64,000 bases of DNA from Flavobacterium fluviatile. GTDB taxonomy: Bacteria; Bacteroidota; Bacteroidia; Flavobacteriales; Flavobacteriaceae. Below are positions 43,714 to 53,900 of the stretch, piece after piece. The notes beneath the pieces are model-generated. The model had not been told where the DNA came from and searched no databases. It worked only from the letters and a program-made list of their open reading frames with translations. The stretch covers positions 62,001 to 126,000 of the forward strand of contig NZ_JAADZW010000015.1 in NCBI RefSeq assembly GCF_010645065.1. The letters are read 5' to 3'. Position numbers and translations under genes: made by a program. Position 1 is the first letter of the stretch. Every line of letters starts with the position of its first letter.

Positions 43714-46335
43714 ATGAACCATTTAATAATACAAAAAAAATCTTTTTTGATAGGACGGCAGCTCTGTTATTTGTTTCTGCTTTTATTTTCATCAATTTCA
43801 ATCCAGGCACAAATGGTGCATCCGGGATTGTCGCACAAAAAATCAGATTTGGACCGGATGAAATATATGGTGCAGGCTAAAATTGAACCTTATTACTCGT
43901 CTTATATAGATATGATTGGTAAAACACAAGCAAGTTATAATTACAAAGTGCTAGGGAATACTTCTTTAAAACAGATTTATCGTGATGCGCCAAAAACTAA
44001 TTTAACTATTTTCGAAAGTGACAGTCGTGCGGCCTACTATAACGCATTACGTTGGTATATAGAAGGAGATGAACGGTATGCACAAAAAGCAGTGGAATGC
44101 TTAAATGCATGGACAGGATTAACTTATGTCCAGTACAATGGAACAGCTGCCTTGACTTCAAATGTTATAATTATTATGCTAGAAGCTGCTGAGCTCATAA
44201 AAAGCACTTATCCAGGTTGGGCTGCTTCGGATATTCAGAAATTTAAAGATATGTTAGTATATCCAGGCTATTCAAATACCACAATTCCATCTAATTTAAG
44301 TACAGACGGGACTTGGTATTGGCGCGCATACAAGTTCGATCCTGTTCGTGCTGGTAATCAGGAATTGTGTGGTATTCGAACAACTATGGCTATCGGAGTA
44401 TTTCTTGACGATGAAAGAATATATGATCGTGCATGGAGGTATATAAATATGATGCCTGGTCGTGAGGATGATATTGCATTTCCTAAAGGACCGCATGTAC
44501 AAACCACGGTGATTGACGAGAATAAATATCGAATAGCTTATAACATGACTGAATTAGCAACAGAACCTAATTTTCACGGTAATGGTGCTTTGACTAATTA
44601 TGTTTGGGAAAATGGACAATGTCAAGAAAGTTCAAGAGACCAAGGGCATACCGCTTTTGGTTTAGGAGTACTTTCTTCTATCGCAGAAATAGCTTGGAAT
44701 CAAGGGGATGATCTTTGGGGAAAGGTAAACGATAGAATATTGTTAGGTTTAGAATATACATTAAAGTACAATGTTTCCTATGTTAATTCCTATCCTGATC
44801 AAACTTCACCATGGGAACCTACTGCAGAATCAGGGGAGTTTATACAACGTAATGATGCAACCTTGCGTACAAAATCATTGGCAATATGTCCTGTTGTAGA
44901 TAATTGTGAAACCTGTTTAACGCGTGGAACTTTTATGAATGAAGACACCTGGGAGTTACCAATTGCGCACTATATAGGAAGAGGATTAAAAAATCCAATA
45001 GACGCCAAATGGACTATTCGAGCCAGAGATTATTCGATTGTTTCAAATGGAAGGTACGAAACTGGGCCTTCAGGTGGAGCCTATGTTGGTTTTGGCGGAT
45101 TATCATTTCGTCGTCCCGATTATTGTTTTGGAGATCCAATAACAGGTTTTGACTCATCAGGATTACCTAATTATGCGATGAATGTATTGCCAATGACTAT
45201 CGAAGCAGAAAACTTTGATTATTTTGTAACGACTGGTGAAAACCGGACGTATTATGACACCACACCTGTAAATTCAGGAGGTACGTACCGACCAAATGAG
45301 CAGGTTGATATTAAAGCTTGTAGTGAAGGGGGAAATGCTATTACCAATATTGCATCAGGAGAATGGCTTACTTATACCGTGAGTGTACCTTCAAATGGGA
45401 CTTATGATATTTCCATACGATATGCTGCTACTAATGGGAATGGTAAAATTAAATTTAATTTTGGAGGAACCGATGTGACTAATGAAGTGGAGGTGCCTTT
45501 TGGGGATTCCCATTCCACAAGTTTAACCGATTGGAAAGATTTTTTCGTTATAAGAGGCGTTCGACTATCAAAAGGAGTGCAGGCAATGAAAGTTTTATTC
45601 AGTGGAGCCGATGCTTCATTTGAATTGAACGCTATTTCTGTTGCCCTTGTAGCGGCGGATCCAGAAGAAGTTAAACCTGAATTAGTAGGTCGCATTCAAG
45701 CCGAAGATTACGAAAAAATGTACGGAATTCAAACCGAAACAACTAAAGATGTGGATGGCGTTTTAAATGTGGGATGGATTCATAATGGTGATTGGGCGAT
45801 GTATCCCAATGTAAGCTTAACTGGCACATCTGTTTTAGAGGTGCGTGTTGCTGGAACAAATACTGGAAACATAGAAGTTAGATTGGGTAGTGAAACTGGA
45901 ACATTAATTGGAACTGTGCCTGTTACGAGCACAGGAAATAGTCAGAAATGGCAAACGAAGTCAATAAATATAGCTGCAACAAATGGCGCTCATGACGTGT
46001 ACTTAGTTTTCACTGGTGGAAGCGGTTATCTTTTTAATATCAATTGGTTTGAGTTTAAAAATGTAAACTTAGCAACAAAGGATTTTGATACCGATGAAAA
46101 TAGGATTACTATTCACCCCAATCCTGTTCAAAATACCTTATCAATTGTAGCACCTAACTCAGAATTTAATCAATACACTATATTTGATAGTAGTGGAAAA
46201 ATAACCTTAAAGGGTAAAATTAAGACTGCTCTTGAAACTGAAAATATCGATGTAACTAGTCTTTCAAAGGGTTTCTATTTTATTACATTGGAAGGACGTA
46301 ATACAAAAAAGAAATCCAAATTTATAAAGAACTAA
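43714..46335 (+). CDS. Alginate-lyase-superfamily protein with two CBM6-like modules and T9SS tail (copy 3, altered active-site motif)
   Basis: 873 aa; signal peptide to about 33 (SIQAQ). Toroid domain 34-480 shares HPGLSHKKSDLDRMKYMV, RAAYYNALRWYIEGD, NGQCQESSRDQGH (300-312) and SYPDQTSPWEP with the copies at 33073 and 35393. However the RHGNQGLSGWR motif of those copies is VRAGNQELCGIRT here (211-223), with Ala replacing the His. If that His is catalytic this copy has a different mechanism, specificity or no activity. Two CBM6-like modules follow: 496-647 (IEAENFDY, GEWLTYTV) and 660-783 (IQAEDYEKMYG, NGDWAMYPNV, INWFEFK). T9SS tail from 796 (ITIHPNPVQNTL). Secreted or surface. Followed by a terminator. 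Confidence 0.8.
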   Translation: MNHLIIQKKSFLIGRQLCYLFLLLFSSISIQAQMVHPGLSHKKSDLDRMKYMVQAKIEPYYSSYIDMIGKTQASYNYKVLGNTSLKQIYRDAPKTNLTIFESDSRAAYYNALRWYIEGDERYAQKAVECLNAWTGLTYVQYNGTAALTSNVIIIMLEAAELIKSTYPGWAASDIQKFKDMLVYPGYSNTTIPSNLSTDGTWYWRAYKFDPVRAGNQELCGIRTTMAIGVFLDDERIYDRAWRYINMMPGREDDIAFPKGPHVQTTVIDENKYRIAYNMTELATEPNFHGNGALTNYVWENGQCQESSRDQGHTAFGLGVLSSIAEIAWNQGDDLWGKVNDRILLGLEYTLKYNVSYVNSYPDQTSPWEPTAESGEFIQRNDATLRTKSLAICPVVDNCETCLTRGTFMNEDTWELPIAHYIGRGLKNPIDAKWTIRARDYSIVSNGRYETGPSGGAYVGFGGLSFRRPDYCFGDPITGFDSSGLPNYAMNVLPMTIEAENFDYFVTTGENRTYYDTTPVNSGGTYRPNEQVDIKACSEGGNAITNIASGEWLTYTVSVPSNGTYDISIRYAATNGNGKIKFNFGGTDVTNEVEVPFGDSHSTSLTDWKDFFVIRGVRLSKGVQAMKVLFSGADASFELNAISVALVAADPEEVKPELVGRIQAEDYEKMYGIQTETTKDVDGVLNVGWIHNGDWAMYPNVSLTGTSVLEVRVAGTNTGNIEVRLGSETGTLIGTVPVTSTGNSQKWQTKSINIAATNGAHDVYLVFTGGSGYLFNINWFEFKNVNLATKDFDTDENRITIHPNPVQNTLSIVAPNSEFNQYTIFDSSGKITLKGKIKTALETENIDVTSLSKGFYFITLEGRNTKKKSKFIKN

Positions 46336-46886
46336 AATTGTGTTATTTCAAATAATAAAGAACAAAGTGATCAATGAAACCATAAGTAATGGACGGAACT
46401 TAAAAAACAGAAAATTTTGTAATTTATTTTAATAACACTCAAGTCCATATATTAAGTTTCTAGTAAACTTTCTAATAGTAAATTATCAAAACGATATTAT
46501 AATAAATTTTAATTTATTTAAAAGCCGAATCATTTATTTTGAGATTCGGCTTTTTATACAATGATCAGATCGATAGCTTAATCTACAAGTCATACTATAT
46601 TTTTTAGCTTATTAGTGTTTTTTATCTGTGTTTTCGGGAAAGCACGAAGATAGTTTTGTTGAAATGAACCATCATTTATAGCCTATGCATAATTAGTTAT
46701 AGCGTAAAACTTTCTTTTTTGCCAAATTGCATCATCCTTATAGCTGTTTATACTACAGTGAAATGAGCAACATCATAATGTAATGACAAATAAGAATTAG
46801 AATATGAATTTCAAGTTTTAATGGTAATAACTAAAACGTAAAACTTAATTAACAATCAACCACAAACCCGTAACAAAAATCATATC
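46336..46886 (+). other. 551-bp gap: terminator, then leader of the GH30 operon
   Basis: Contains the terminator at 46520 and about 330 bp of AT-rich DNA that should hold the promoter of the GH30-DUF6250-GH39 group. No ORF of note is seen on either strand. Confidence 0.5.
46520..46555 (+). terminator. Rho-independent terminator after the third lyase gene
   Basis: AAAAGCCGAATC (46520-46531) pairs exactly with GATTCGGCTTTT (46543-46554) around an 11-base loop, followed by T. It closes the secreted-enzyme block (33.1-46.3 kb). Confidence 0.85.
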
Positions 46887-48347
46887 ATGAACTTTAAGGA
46901 TTGTATGCACTTAAAAAACAAAAGGTCAATTTTATTATTCGCTTCATTTGTGGCGTTCCATTCGGTAACCGCACAAAAAATTGATTTTATTTCTACCACA
47001 GCCAAAGAACGCTGGGTTAATGCTAAGAAAAGTATCAACACGAAGGGCAAATCCGAAAATGCGCAAACAATTACCATATATAAAGATAGCCTTTTGCAAA
47101 AGATTGATGGCATCGGCGGTGCGTTTAACGAATTGGGCTATACCGCACTGCAAACTTTGCCAAGCGAAAAATCAAAAGAGGTTTATAACGCGCTGTTTTC
47201 AAAAGAAGGCTGTAATTTTTCGATGTGCCGCATTCCTATAGGTGCTAGTGATTATTCATTGAGTTATTATTCGTCCAATGATGTCCCAGAAGATTTTGTC
47301 ATGCGTGATTTTAATATTGATCGAGATAAATTTATACTGATTCCGTATGTAAAAGAGGCACAAAAAGTACGTCCTGATCTAAAAATTTGGGCTTCGCCTT
47401 GGACGCCGCCCGCTTGGATGAAGGTCAATGAACATTATTCGACCCGTAGCGGCGATTGGGAAAATAGAGCAGGAGGAAACCGCATGACGCCTGGTGCCGA
47501 AATTTTTAACAATGCAACAGCATTCAAAATGCAGGAAAGATATTTAAAAGCCTACGCCTTGTATTTTTCAAAATTTGTACAAGCTTATCAGGAAGAAGGA
47601 ATTCCGTTGTTTGCTATTATGCCACAAAACGAAATTGCCTATTCGCCAAACTGGCCAAGCTGTACCTGGAGGGCTGAAGATATGGCTTATTTTATTGGCG
47701 GTTATTTAGGGCCACAATTTGAACAAGATAAATTGAAAACCGAAATTTGGTTGGGAACCATTAACTTTGGGAAGCCAGCCTATGTTCGTACTATTTTGGA
47801 CGACAAAAAAGCAAGTCCATTTATAAAAGGAGTTGGATTCCAATGGGGTGGATCGAATGCTATTCCGGACATTAGCAAAAATTACACTGGTGTAAAATAC
47901 ATGCAAACGGAGAATAAATGCGGCGAAAGCGAAAACAATTGGAGTTCTCTGCAGGTTTCTTGGGAAAGTATGGTGCATTATTTCAATAACAAATCGGGTT
48001 CCTATATGTATTGGAATATGGTTTTGGATGAAACAGGTAAAAGTTCTTGGGGATGGCCACAAAACTCGATGGTGGTGATTGACCGAAAAACCAAAAATGT
48101 CAAATACACCGATGAGTTTTATTTGTTCAAACATTTGTCTCATTTTGTACAGCCTGGGGATCATTATCTAAAATCGTCTTCTGGAAAAGACCATTTGGCT
48201 TTTCAATTGAAAGACGGTCGTACCATGTTGTTAGTTAATAATGCTGAGGATAAATTAAAATCGGTAAACATCCAACTAGGGGATAAAACCATTTCAGCCG
48301 AATTAAAACCGATGTCTATTAATACCTTACTGATAGCCGAAAAATAA
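46887..48347 (+). CDS. GH30 glycoside hydrolase
   Basis: 486 aa; signal peptide to about 30 (FHSVTAQ); an internal ATG at codon 7 is an alternative start. GH30 landmarks: IDGIGGAFNELGY, MCRIPIGASDYSL, IWASPWTPPAWMK, acid/base Glu249 in MPQNEIAY, nucleophile Glu342 in YMQTENKCGE, and a closing beta-domain (SVNIQLGDKTISAELKPMSINTLLI). It resembles the GH30_1/GH30_3 side of the family (beta-glucosidase, beta-1,6-glucanase, beta-xylosidase) rather than glucuronoxylanases; subfamily is not certain. It likely removes beta-linked glucose or xylose in the periplasm. The next gene starts 5 bp after its stop codon. Confidence 0.88.
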   Translation: MNFKDCMHLKNKRSILLFASFVAFHSVTAQKIDFISTTAKERWVNAKKSINTKGKSENAQTITIYKDSLLQKIDGIGGAFNELGYTALQTLPSEKSKEVYNALFSKEGCNFSMCRIPIGASDYSLSYYSSNDVPEDFVMRDFNIDRDKFILIPYVKEAQKVRPDLKIWASPWTPPAWMKVNEHYSTRSGDWENRAGGNRMTPGAEIFNNATAFKMQERYLKAYALYFSKFVQAYQEEGIPLFAIMPQNEIAYSPNWPSCTWRAEDMAYFIGGYLGPQFEQDKLKTEIWLGTINFGKPAYVRTILDDKKASPFIKGVGFQWGGSNAIPDISKNYTGVKYMQTENKCGESENNWSSLQVSWESMVHYFNNKSGSYMYWNMVLDETGKSSWGWPQNSMVVIDRKTKNVKYTDEFYLFKHLSHFVQPGDHYLKSSSGKDHLAFQLKDGRTMLLVNNAEDKLKSVNIQLGDKTISAELKPMSINTLLIAEK

Positions 48348-48352
48348 GGAAG

Positions 48353-49090
48353 ATGATACAATTTGCAAAAAAGCAACTGATAGGATATATAAGTTTAGGA
48401 CTGTTGCTGGCAGCCTGTGCGGTGCATAAGGACAAAAAAGCCGTGGAAACTGACGTAAACACCAAAAAAGAATTGCTCTATAGCGAAGATTTTAGCAACG
48501 ATATGTCGAATTGGAAAGTAGAGCAGATGCCTAACGGAAAAGTTGAAATTACAGATGAAAAATTAGAAATTGAAGATGCTAAAGGCTGTACGGTATGGTT
48601 TGAGAAAGAACTACAAGGTCCTATTATGATTGAGTATGATGCGTTTATTATACAAAAAGGAGGGCCTCATGATAGAGTATCGGATTTAAATTGTTTTTGG
48701 ATGGCGCAAGATCCGAAAAGTCCCAACAATCTATTTGCAAACGGAGCACAAAGAGGCGGGAAGTTCTCTAATTATGATAGTCTACGATTGTATTATGTAG
48801 GTATGGGCGGCAACGATAATTCGAGTACCCGATTCAGAAGATACGTAGGCAATGGCGAAAGACCCGTACTACCAGAACACGACCTGAGCGCTCCTGAATT
48901 TTTACTAACAGGCAACACCTTATACCACATAAAAATCATTGCCAATGGCGGTAAAATTCAATTTTATTGCAACGGAAAAAGATTTTTTGATTACCAAGAT
49001 GCTAATCCGTACACTTCTGGTCATTTTGGTTTTAGAACGGTTGACAACCACATGACTATCGATAATTTTAAAGTGTACCGACTAAAATAA
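48353..49090 (+). CDS. Lipoprotein with YesU/DUF6250-like beta-sandwich
   Basis: 245 aa lipoprotein; lipobox LAAC with Cys22. One jelly-roll domain from about 43 to the end: LYSEDFSNDMSNWKVEQMPNG, IEYDAFIIQKGGPHDRVSDLN, FWMAQDP, LYYVGMGGNDNSSTRFRRYVGNGER, HFGFRTVDNHMTIDNFKVYRL. This pattern fits the YesU/DUF6250 group, often encoded beside glycosidases and lyases in PULs of uronate-containing glycans. No experimentally established reaction is known to me; it could be a glycan-binding protein or an enzyme. It sits between GH30 (5 bp) and GH39 (31 bp) in what looks like one operon. Confidence 0.75.
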   Translation: MIQFAKKQLIGYISLGLLLAACAVHKDKKAVETDVNTKKELLYSEDFSNDMSNWKVEQMPNGKVEITDEKLEIEDAKGCTVWFEKELQGPIMIEYDAFIIQKGGPHDRVSDLNCFWMAQDPKSPNNLFANGAQRGGKFSNYDSLRLYYVGMGGNDNSSTRFRRYVGNGERPVLPEHDLSAPEFLLTGNTLYHIKIIANGGKIQFYCNGKRFFDYQDANPYTSGHFGFRTVDNHMTIDNFKVYRLK

Positions 49091-49121
49091 ACCACATTAA
49101 AGATTTCTAATAAAAAATAGA

Positions 49122-50768
49122 ATGAATAAATTCAGATCATTATTCTTGGCACTTTGCCTGGCCTCAACCGCCTTGATGCATGCACAGGAAGTAAAAGTGA
49201 ATGCCACGGCCAAAGGCGCCAAATTCGATCATTTTTGGAGTAAGTCCGTCGGAGCAGGGCGTGCCAACGAAGGCTTGCGCGCCGGATGGCTGGAGCAATT
49301 GCAACAAGTACAAAAAGATTGTGGCTTTCAATACGTGCGTTTTCATGGACTGTTTCACGATGATATGTTTCCTGTTTTAATTGAAAAAGGAAAAACAGTG
49401 TACAACTGGCAATACATTGATGATTTATTTGATAGAATGTTGGATATGAAAGTGAAGCCTTTTGTAGAGCTGGCTTTTTTTCCTACTAGTATTGCGGCCA
49501 AAGATTCTAAAACGGTTTTTTGGTGGAAAGCCAACGTAACGCCTGCTGAGGACTCTTTTGAAAAATGGCATGATTTGGTAAAAGCGTTTACACAACATTG
49601 TGTAGATCGATACGGAACGGAGGAAGTATTGACCTGGTATTTTGAAGTGTGGAACGAACCGAATCTATACCCGTTTTTTTGGGATGGAAAAAAATCACAA
49701 TATTATGAGCTATACAAACAATCAGCACTTGCAGTCAAATCGGTGGATAAAAGATTTAAAATTGGTGGACCAGCGACTAGTAATTTTGTTCCCGATACCC
49801 GCTTTGATGGCGAAATAGAAGACAAAAAAGCTTCGGAAGAATTATTCAAAACAAAAGATATCAATACGCTAAAATGGCATGCGGTTTGGGTAGAAGATTT
49901 TCTAAAATATTGTGACAGAGAAAAACTGCCTGTAGATTTTATTAGCTGTCATCCGTATCCAACTGATTATGCTTTGGATGCCAGTACGGGCAGAGGAAGA
50001 GGGCTAACACGTTATGTGAATTCAACCAAAGAAGATCTGGAATGGCTGAATAAAATGGTAGCCAAAAGTGCTTATCCCAATGCCGAATTACACCTTACCG
50101 AGTGGAGCACCAGCCCAAGCAGCCGAGATAGAGCGCATGACTTGCTGCCAGCAGCGGCTTATATTGTAAAAGCCAATTTAGATTGTATAGGTTTGACCCA
50201 TTCGTTGTCCTATTGGACATTTACTGATATTTTTGAAGAAAAAGGAGGCGCTTCGAGTATTTTTCATGGCGGTTTCGGAATGATCAATTTTCAAGGTTTG
50301 GTAAAACCTTCTTATCATGCCTATGCCATGTTGCATCAATTAGGAAATGAGCAATTGTTTAAAAATGATAATTTATTTGTAAGTCGTCAGGCTGCAACCG
50401 GAAAAATTGTGGCGCTGGCTTACAATTATCCAGACGAAAGTAAAAGTGCAGTTCCATCGGGCTATAAATCCTATGCTGATTTATCCAAAGGTTCTTCAAA
50501 AAAAATTAATATTAAGCTATCGAATTTAAAACCAGGAACGCAATTTCAAATGGAACTTTTGGATAAAGATCATGGCAATATTGTAAACTACTGGGAAAAT
50601 ATGGGCAAACCCGAACCGCCTACACGGGTGCAAATTAAAGAATTGAAAAAAGTCGCAATGGATTTAAAAACAGAACTAGTACAAGCGGATAAAAACGGTA
50701 ATTTAATAATCCAGCAAACTTTGGCGCCTTGGAGCGTTTTACTTATTAAGCAAATCGATTCATTATAA
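49122..50768 (+). CDS. GH39 glycosidase, likely beta-xylosidase (copy 2)
   Basis: 548 aa; signal peptide 1-22 (ALMHAQ). Same layout as the copy at 13744: SVGAGRANEGLRAGWLEQL, VRFHGLFHDDMF, acid/base Glu179 in WNEPNL, nucleophile Glu327 in HLTEWSTSP, and GKPEPPTRVQIKEL near the C terminus. The two proteins are clearly paralogs along their whole length, and differ in the loop after WNEPNL (YPFFWDGK here, HYGFFDGTK there) and in the 230-250 region, which may tune the substrate pocket. Beta-xylosidase-like exo activity in the periplasm is the best guess. It ends this operon, followed by a terminator at 50822. Confidence 0.87.
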   Translation: MNKFRSLFLALCLASTALMHAQEVKVNATAKGAKFDHFWSKSVGAGRANEGLRAGWLEQLQQVQKDCGFQYVRFHGLFHDDMFPVLIEKGKTVYNWQYIDDLFDRMLDMKVKPFVELAFFPTSIAAKDSKTVFWWKANVTPAEDSFEKWHDLVKAFTQHCVDRYGTEEVLTWYFEVWNEPNLYPFFWDGKKSQYYELYKQSALAVKSVDKRFKIGGPATSNFVPDTRFDGEIEDKKASEELFKTKDINTLKWHAVWVEDFLKYCDREKLPVDFISCHPYPTDYALDASTGRGRGLTRYVNSTKEDLEWLNKMVAKSAYPNAELHLTEWSTSPSSRDRAHDLLPAAAYIVKANLDCIGLTHSLSYWTFTDIFEEKGGASSIFHGGFGMINFQGLVKPSYHAYAMLHQLGNEQLFKNDNLFVSRQAATGKIVALAYNYPDESKSAVPSGYKSYADLSKGSSKKINIKLSNLKPGTQFQMELLDKDHGNIVNYWENMGKPEPPTRVQIKELKKVAMDLKTELVQADKNGNLIIQQTLAPWSVLLIKQIDSL

Positions 50769-50821
50769 AATAAAGTAGCGATTTGAAGCAGTCTTTTTAA
50801 AAAATATTTTTTGTTTAAACA

Positions 50822-50865
50822 TCTTGGATGACTAGTTTTTGTGAACTAGCTATCCAGGATTTTTT
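50822..50865 (+). terminator. Rho-independent terminator after GH39, before the HTCS gene
   Basis: TCTTGGATGACTAGTT (50822-50837) pairs with AACTAGCTATCCAGGA (50844-50859), with a small internal mismatch, and is followed by TTTTTT (50860-50865). The in-frame ATG at 50828 lies inside this stem, which argues that the HTCS gene begins later, at 50966. Confidence 0.75.
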
Positions 50866-50965
50866 AGGTTTATGCCATTACCAAAAATGGTTAACCAATT
50901 ATTTTCGTATTTCATATTTAATTGTAACTTCGTTTTCTATAAAATTTCCAAAATCTCTAAATAAA

Positions 50966-53900
50966 ATGATTTCAAGAATTAATTATATAATTTTTTTGTG
51001 TTTTATTTCATTTAATGTATTTTCTCAATTCGATAATCTGAAATTCGAAAATTTAGATACGCCTAATGGACTTTCAAGTAGTACTTGCTTGGACATTTTT
51101 CAGGATAAGGAAGGCTATTTATGGTTTGGTACTATCGATGGGTTAAACAAATACAACGGATATAATTTTGAAATTTTTAGACCTATCCTTAATGATTCAA
51201 CTTCAATTAGTAGTATTAGGGTCAATGCCATTACAGAGGATCGCTTAGGAAATCTTTGGATTGGAACCAACAATGGATTGAATTTTTTAAATAAAAAAAC
51301 AAATAAGTTTTCTAGGGTCAATATTTACAGTAAAACTTCTGTTGCTTCCAATACTAGTGAAGTAATAAACGAACTTTTGTTTGACAATTCCACAAATGTT
51401 TTGTGGGTTGCGACGAACAACGGCTTAGTTAAAATTTCGTTGGCAAAGGATTATACCAATTTAAATAACTTAAAAAAGGATCATTTTGTTAGTGAGAGCA
51501 GAAACAAGAAATCAATAGATAATAATACGGTTAATCTTATTGTAAAAGATAAAAACAATACAATTTGGGTTGGTACCAATGGAGAGCATCTGAACAAATA
51601 CAATCCTACTAAAAATAATTTTGATAGGATTTACATTCAAAAGCAAAAACAATATGAGTTAAACCACTTAGCAAAAAGAGTTTATATCGATTCTGATGGC
51701 GATTTTTGGATAGGAAATGATATTTCGAATATCATTTTATGGAAACCAAAAGCAGGTATATTTACACATATTGCTATAGGAAAGGTTCAAGCACCAATTC
51801 AGGACTTATACCAAGACAAAAATGGAATTCTTTGGGCTTCAACAGATGGAGAGGGATTGTTTTTGTACAATAAAAAGCAAGGCCGTTTGCAGCAACATTT
51901 GGTTAATAATCCTTTAGATGCTTTTTCGCTGCCTAATAACCAACCTTCTACTATTTACGAAGATCACAAAGGCATTTTTTGGATAGGAAGTTATGACAAA
52001 GGAGTAAGTAAATTGGATCCATCGAAATATTCCTTCGGACATTATTATTACAAATCGAACAATATCAATGGCCTTAATGGAAAAATTATCCAATCTGTTT
52101 TACAGGATTCTAAAAACCGCATTTGGCTAAGCGCCTACAATGGAGGCTTGAATCTTTTTGACGAAAAAAACAATTCTTTTCAACATTTTGCACATACTGC
52201 AAGTCCCAATTCTATAAGCTCTAATAAAATTTTATACACTTTTGAAAGTGCTGATAAAAACATTTGGGTTTGTACACTTGATGGTGGTTTAAATAAGTTT
52301 AATCCAGACACACATCAGGTACAGCGGTTTTATCATAACGAAAGTGATCCTCATTCTATTGGTCAAAATTCGGTTTGGGCAGGAGTAGAAGATAATAAAA
52401 AAAGAATCTGGTTGGGATTACGATCGGAAGGTTTGAACATTTACAATCCAGCAGACAAGAAGTTTTATAGTTACAAAAGCGATTTGAATGCACAGCATAA
52501 TCTATTAAGCAATTTTGTTTTTTCTTTATTTATCGACTCCAAAAACCGATTGTTTGTAGGTACTACTTTGGGCGTCAATATGGTCTATTTAAACAAACTA
52601 AATGGATTTATTCCTAAGAAGATAAATTTTTCAGAAATTAATGTCAACGGAATCAAAGGGCAACGTATCAATTATATTACCGAAGATCATTTGGGGAATA
52701 TTTGGGTAGGGGCAGATAGCGGTATCTATCAGTTGGATGCCAATCTGAAATTAGTAAAGTCTTACAATTCTCAAAATGGACTTCCCAATAATTTAGTTGT
52801 GGGTATAAAAGAGGACAATCAACATAACTTGTGGATTACAACCAAAAGTGGTATGTCGCTGTTAAATCCAAAGACAGGACATATTAGAAATTTTAATATA
52901 CATGATGGACTACAAGGGACTGAATTTCAAAGTAAATCCATCGAAAAAACAAGAGACGGACGGATAATTGTAGGAGGAATTAATGGCTTTAATATTTTTA
53001 ATCCAAAAGATATTACAATAAAATCATCTGTAAAACTTACTCCTAAAATCACAAGCTTTAGGTTAAATAACAAAAAAATTGAAGCGGGTGACCTTGTAAA
53101 TGGTAGAATACTACTTAAAGAATCTATTACTCAGGTAGATGAGATGGTGTTGGACTATAATGAGAATTATATTTCGTTTGAGTTTTTAGCCTTGTATTTT
53201 GAGAATCCTGAGCAGGTGCAGTATTCTTATAAATTGGTGGGCCTGGAAAAAGAATTTGTAAATGTAGGTTCCAGAAGAGATGTTAACTATTCCAATTTAC
53301 TACCAGGCGAATATACATTTGAAGTAAAAGCCAGTATTGACGGAAAGTGGGAGAATGCTAAAACAGCTCAAATTACTTTTAAAATTTTATCTCCTCCGTG
53401 GAAAACCTGGTGGGCGTATTTGCTTTACATCATTTTTGGTATGGGCTTAGTTTGGTTTTTTATGAATTTATATCAAAAATACATTCAGGATGCTCAGGAG
53501 CATAAACTTGATTTGATGAAAATTCAGTTTTTCGTTAATGTGTCTCACGAATTTAGAACACCATTAACTTTAATCTTAAACCCATTAGATAAAATTTTAG
53601 GTAATATTACGGATCCCGATATCATTAAATCTTCAACCTTATCTGCACAGCGTAGCGCGAGAAGGCTTTTGCATTTGGTTAATCAACTATTAGATTATAG
53701 AAAAATGGATGCTGGAATGGCTCCTCTACAGGTAGAAAGAGGCGATTTTGTAAAATTTACTGAAAATATATTTGTACTTTTTAAAGGTTTAGCCGAGAAA
53801 AAAGAAATTACCTATAAATTTGAAAGTGGTTCTAAAAGAATAGTTTCCTTATTTGATTTTGACAAAGTAGAAAAAATTATAACCAATTTAATTTCGAATG

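Noticed and set aside
50828..50965. In-frame ATG at 50828 giving an HTCS 46 residues longer
   Set aside because: It lies inside a terminator stem (50822-50865), the added residues do not look like a protein domain, and the ATG at 50966 starts a normal signal peptide.
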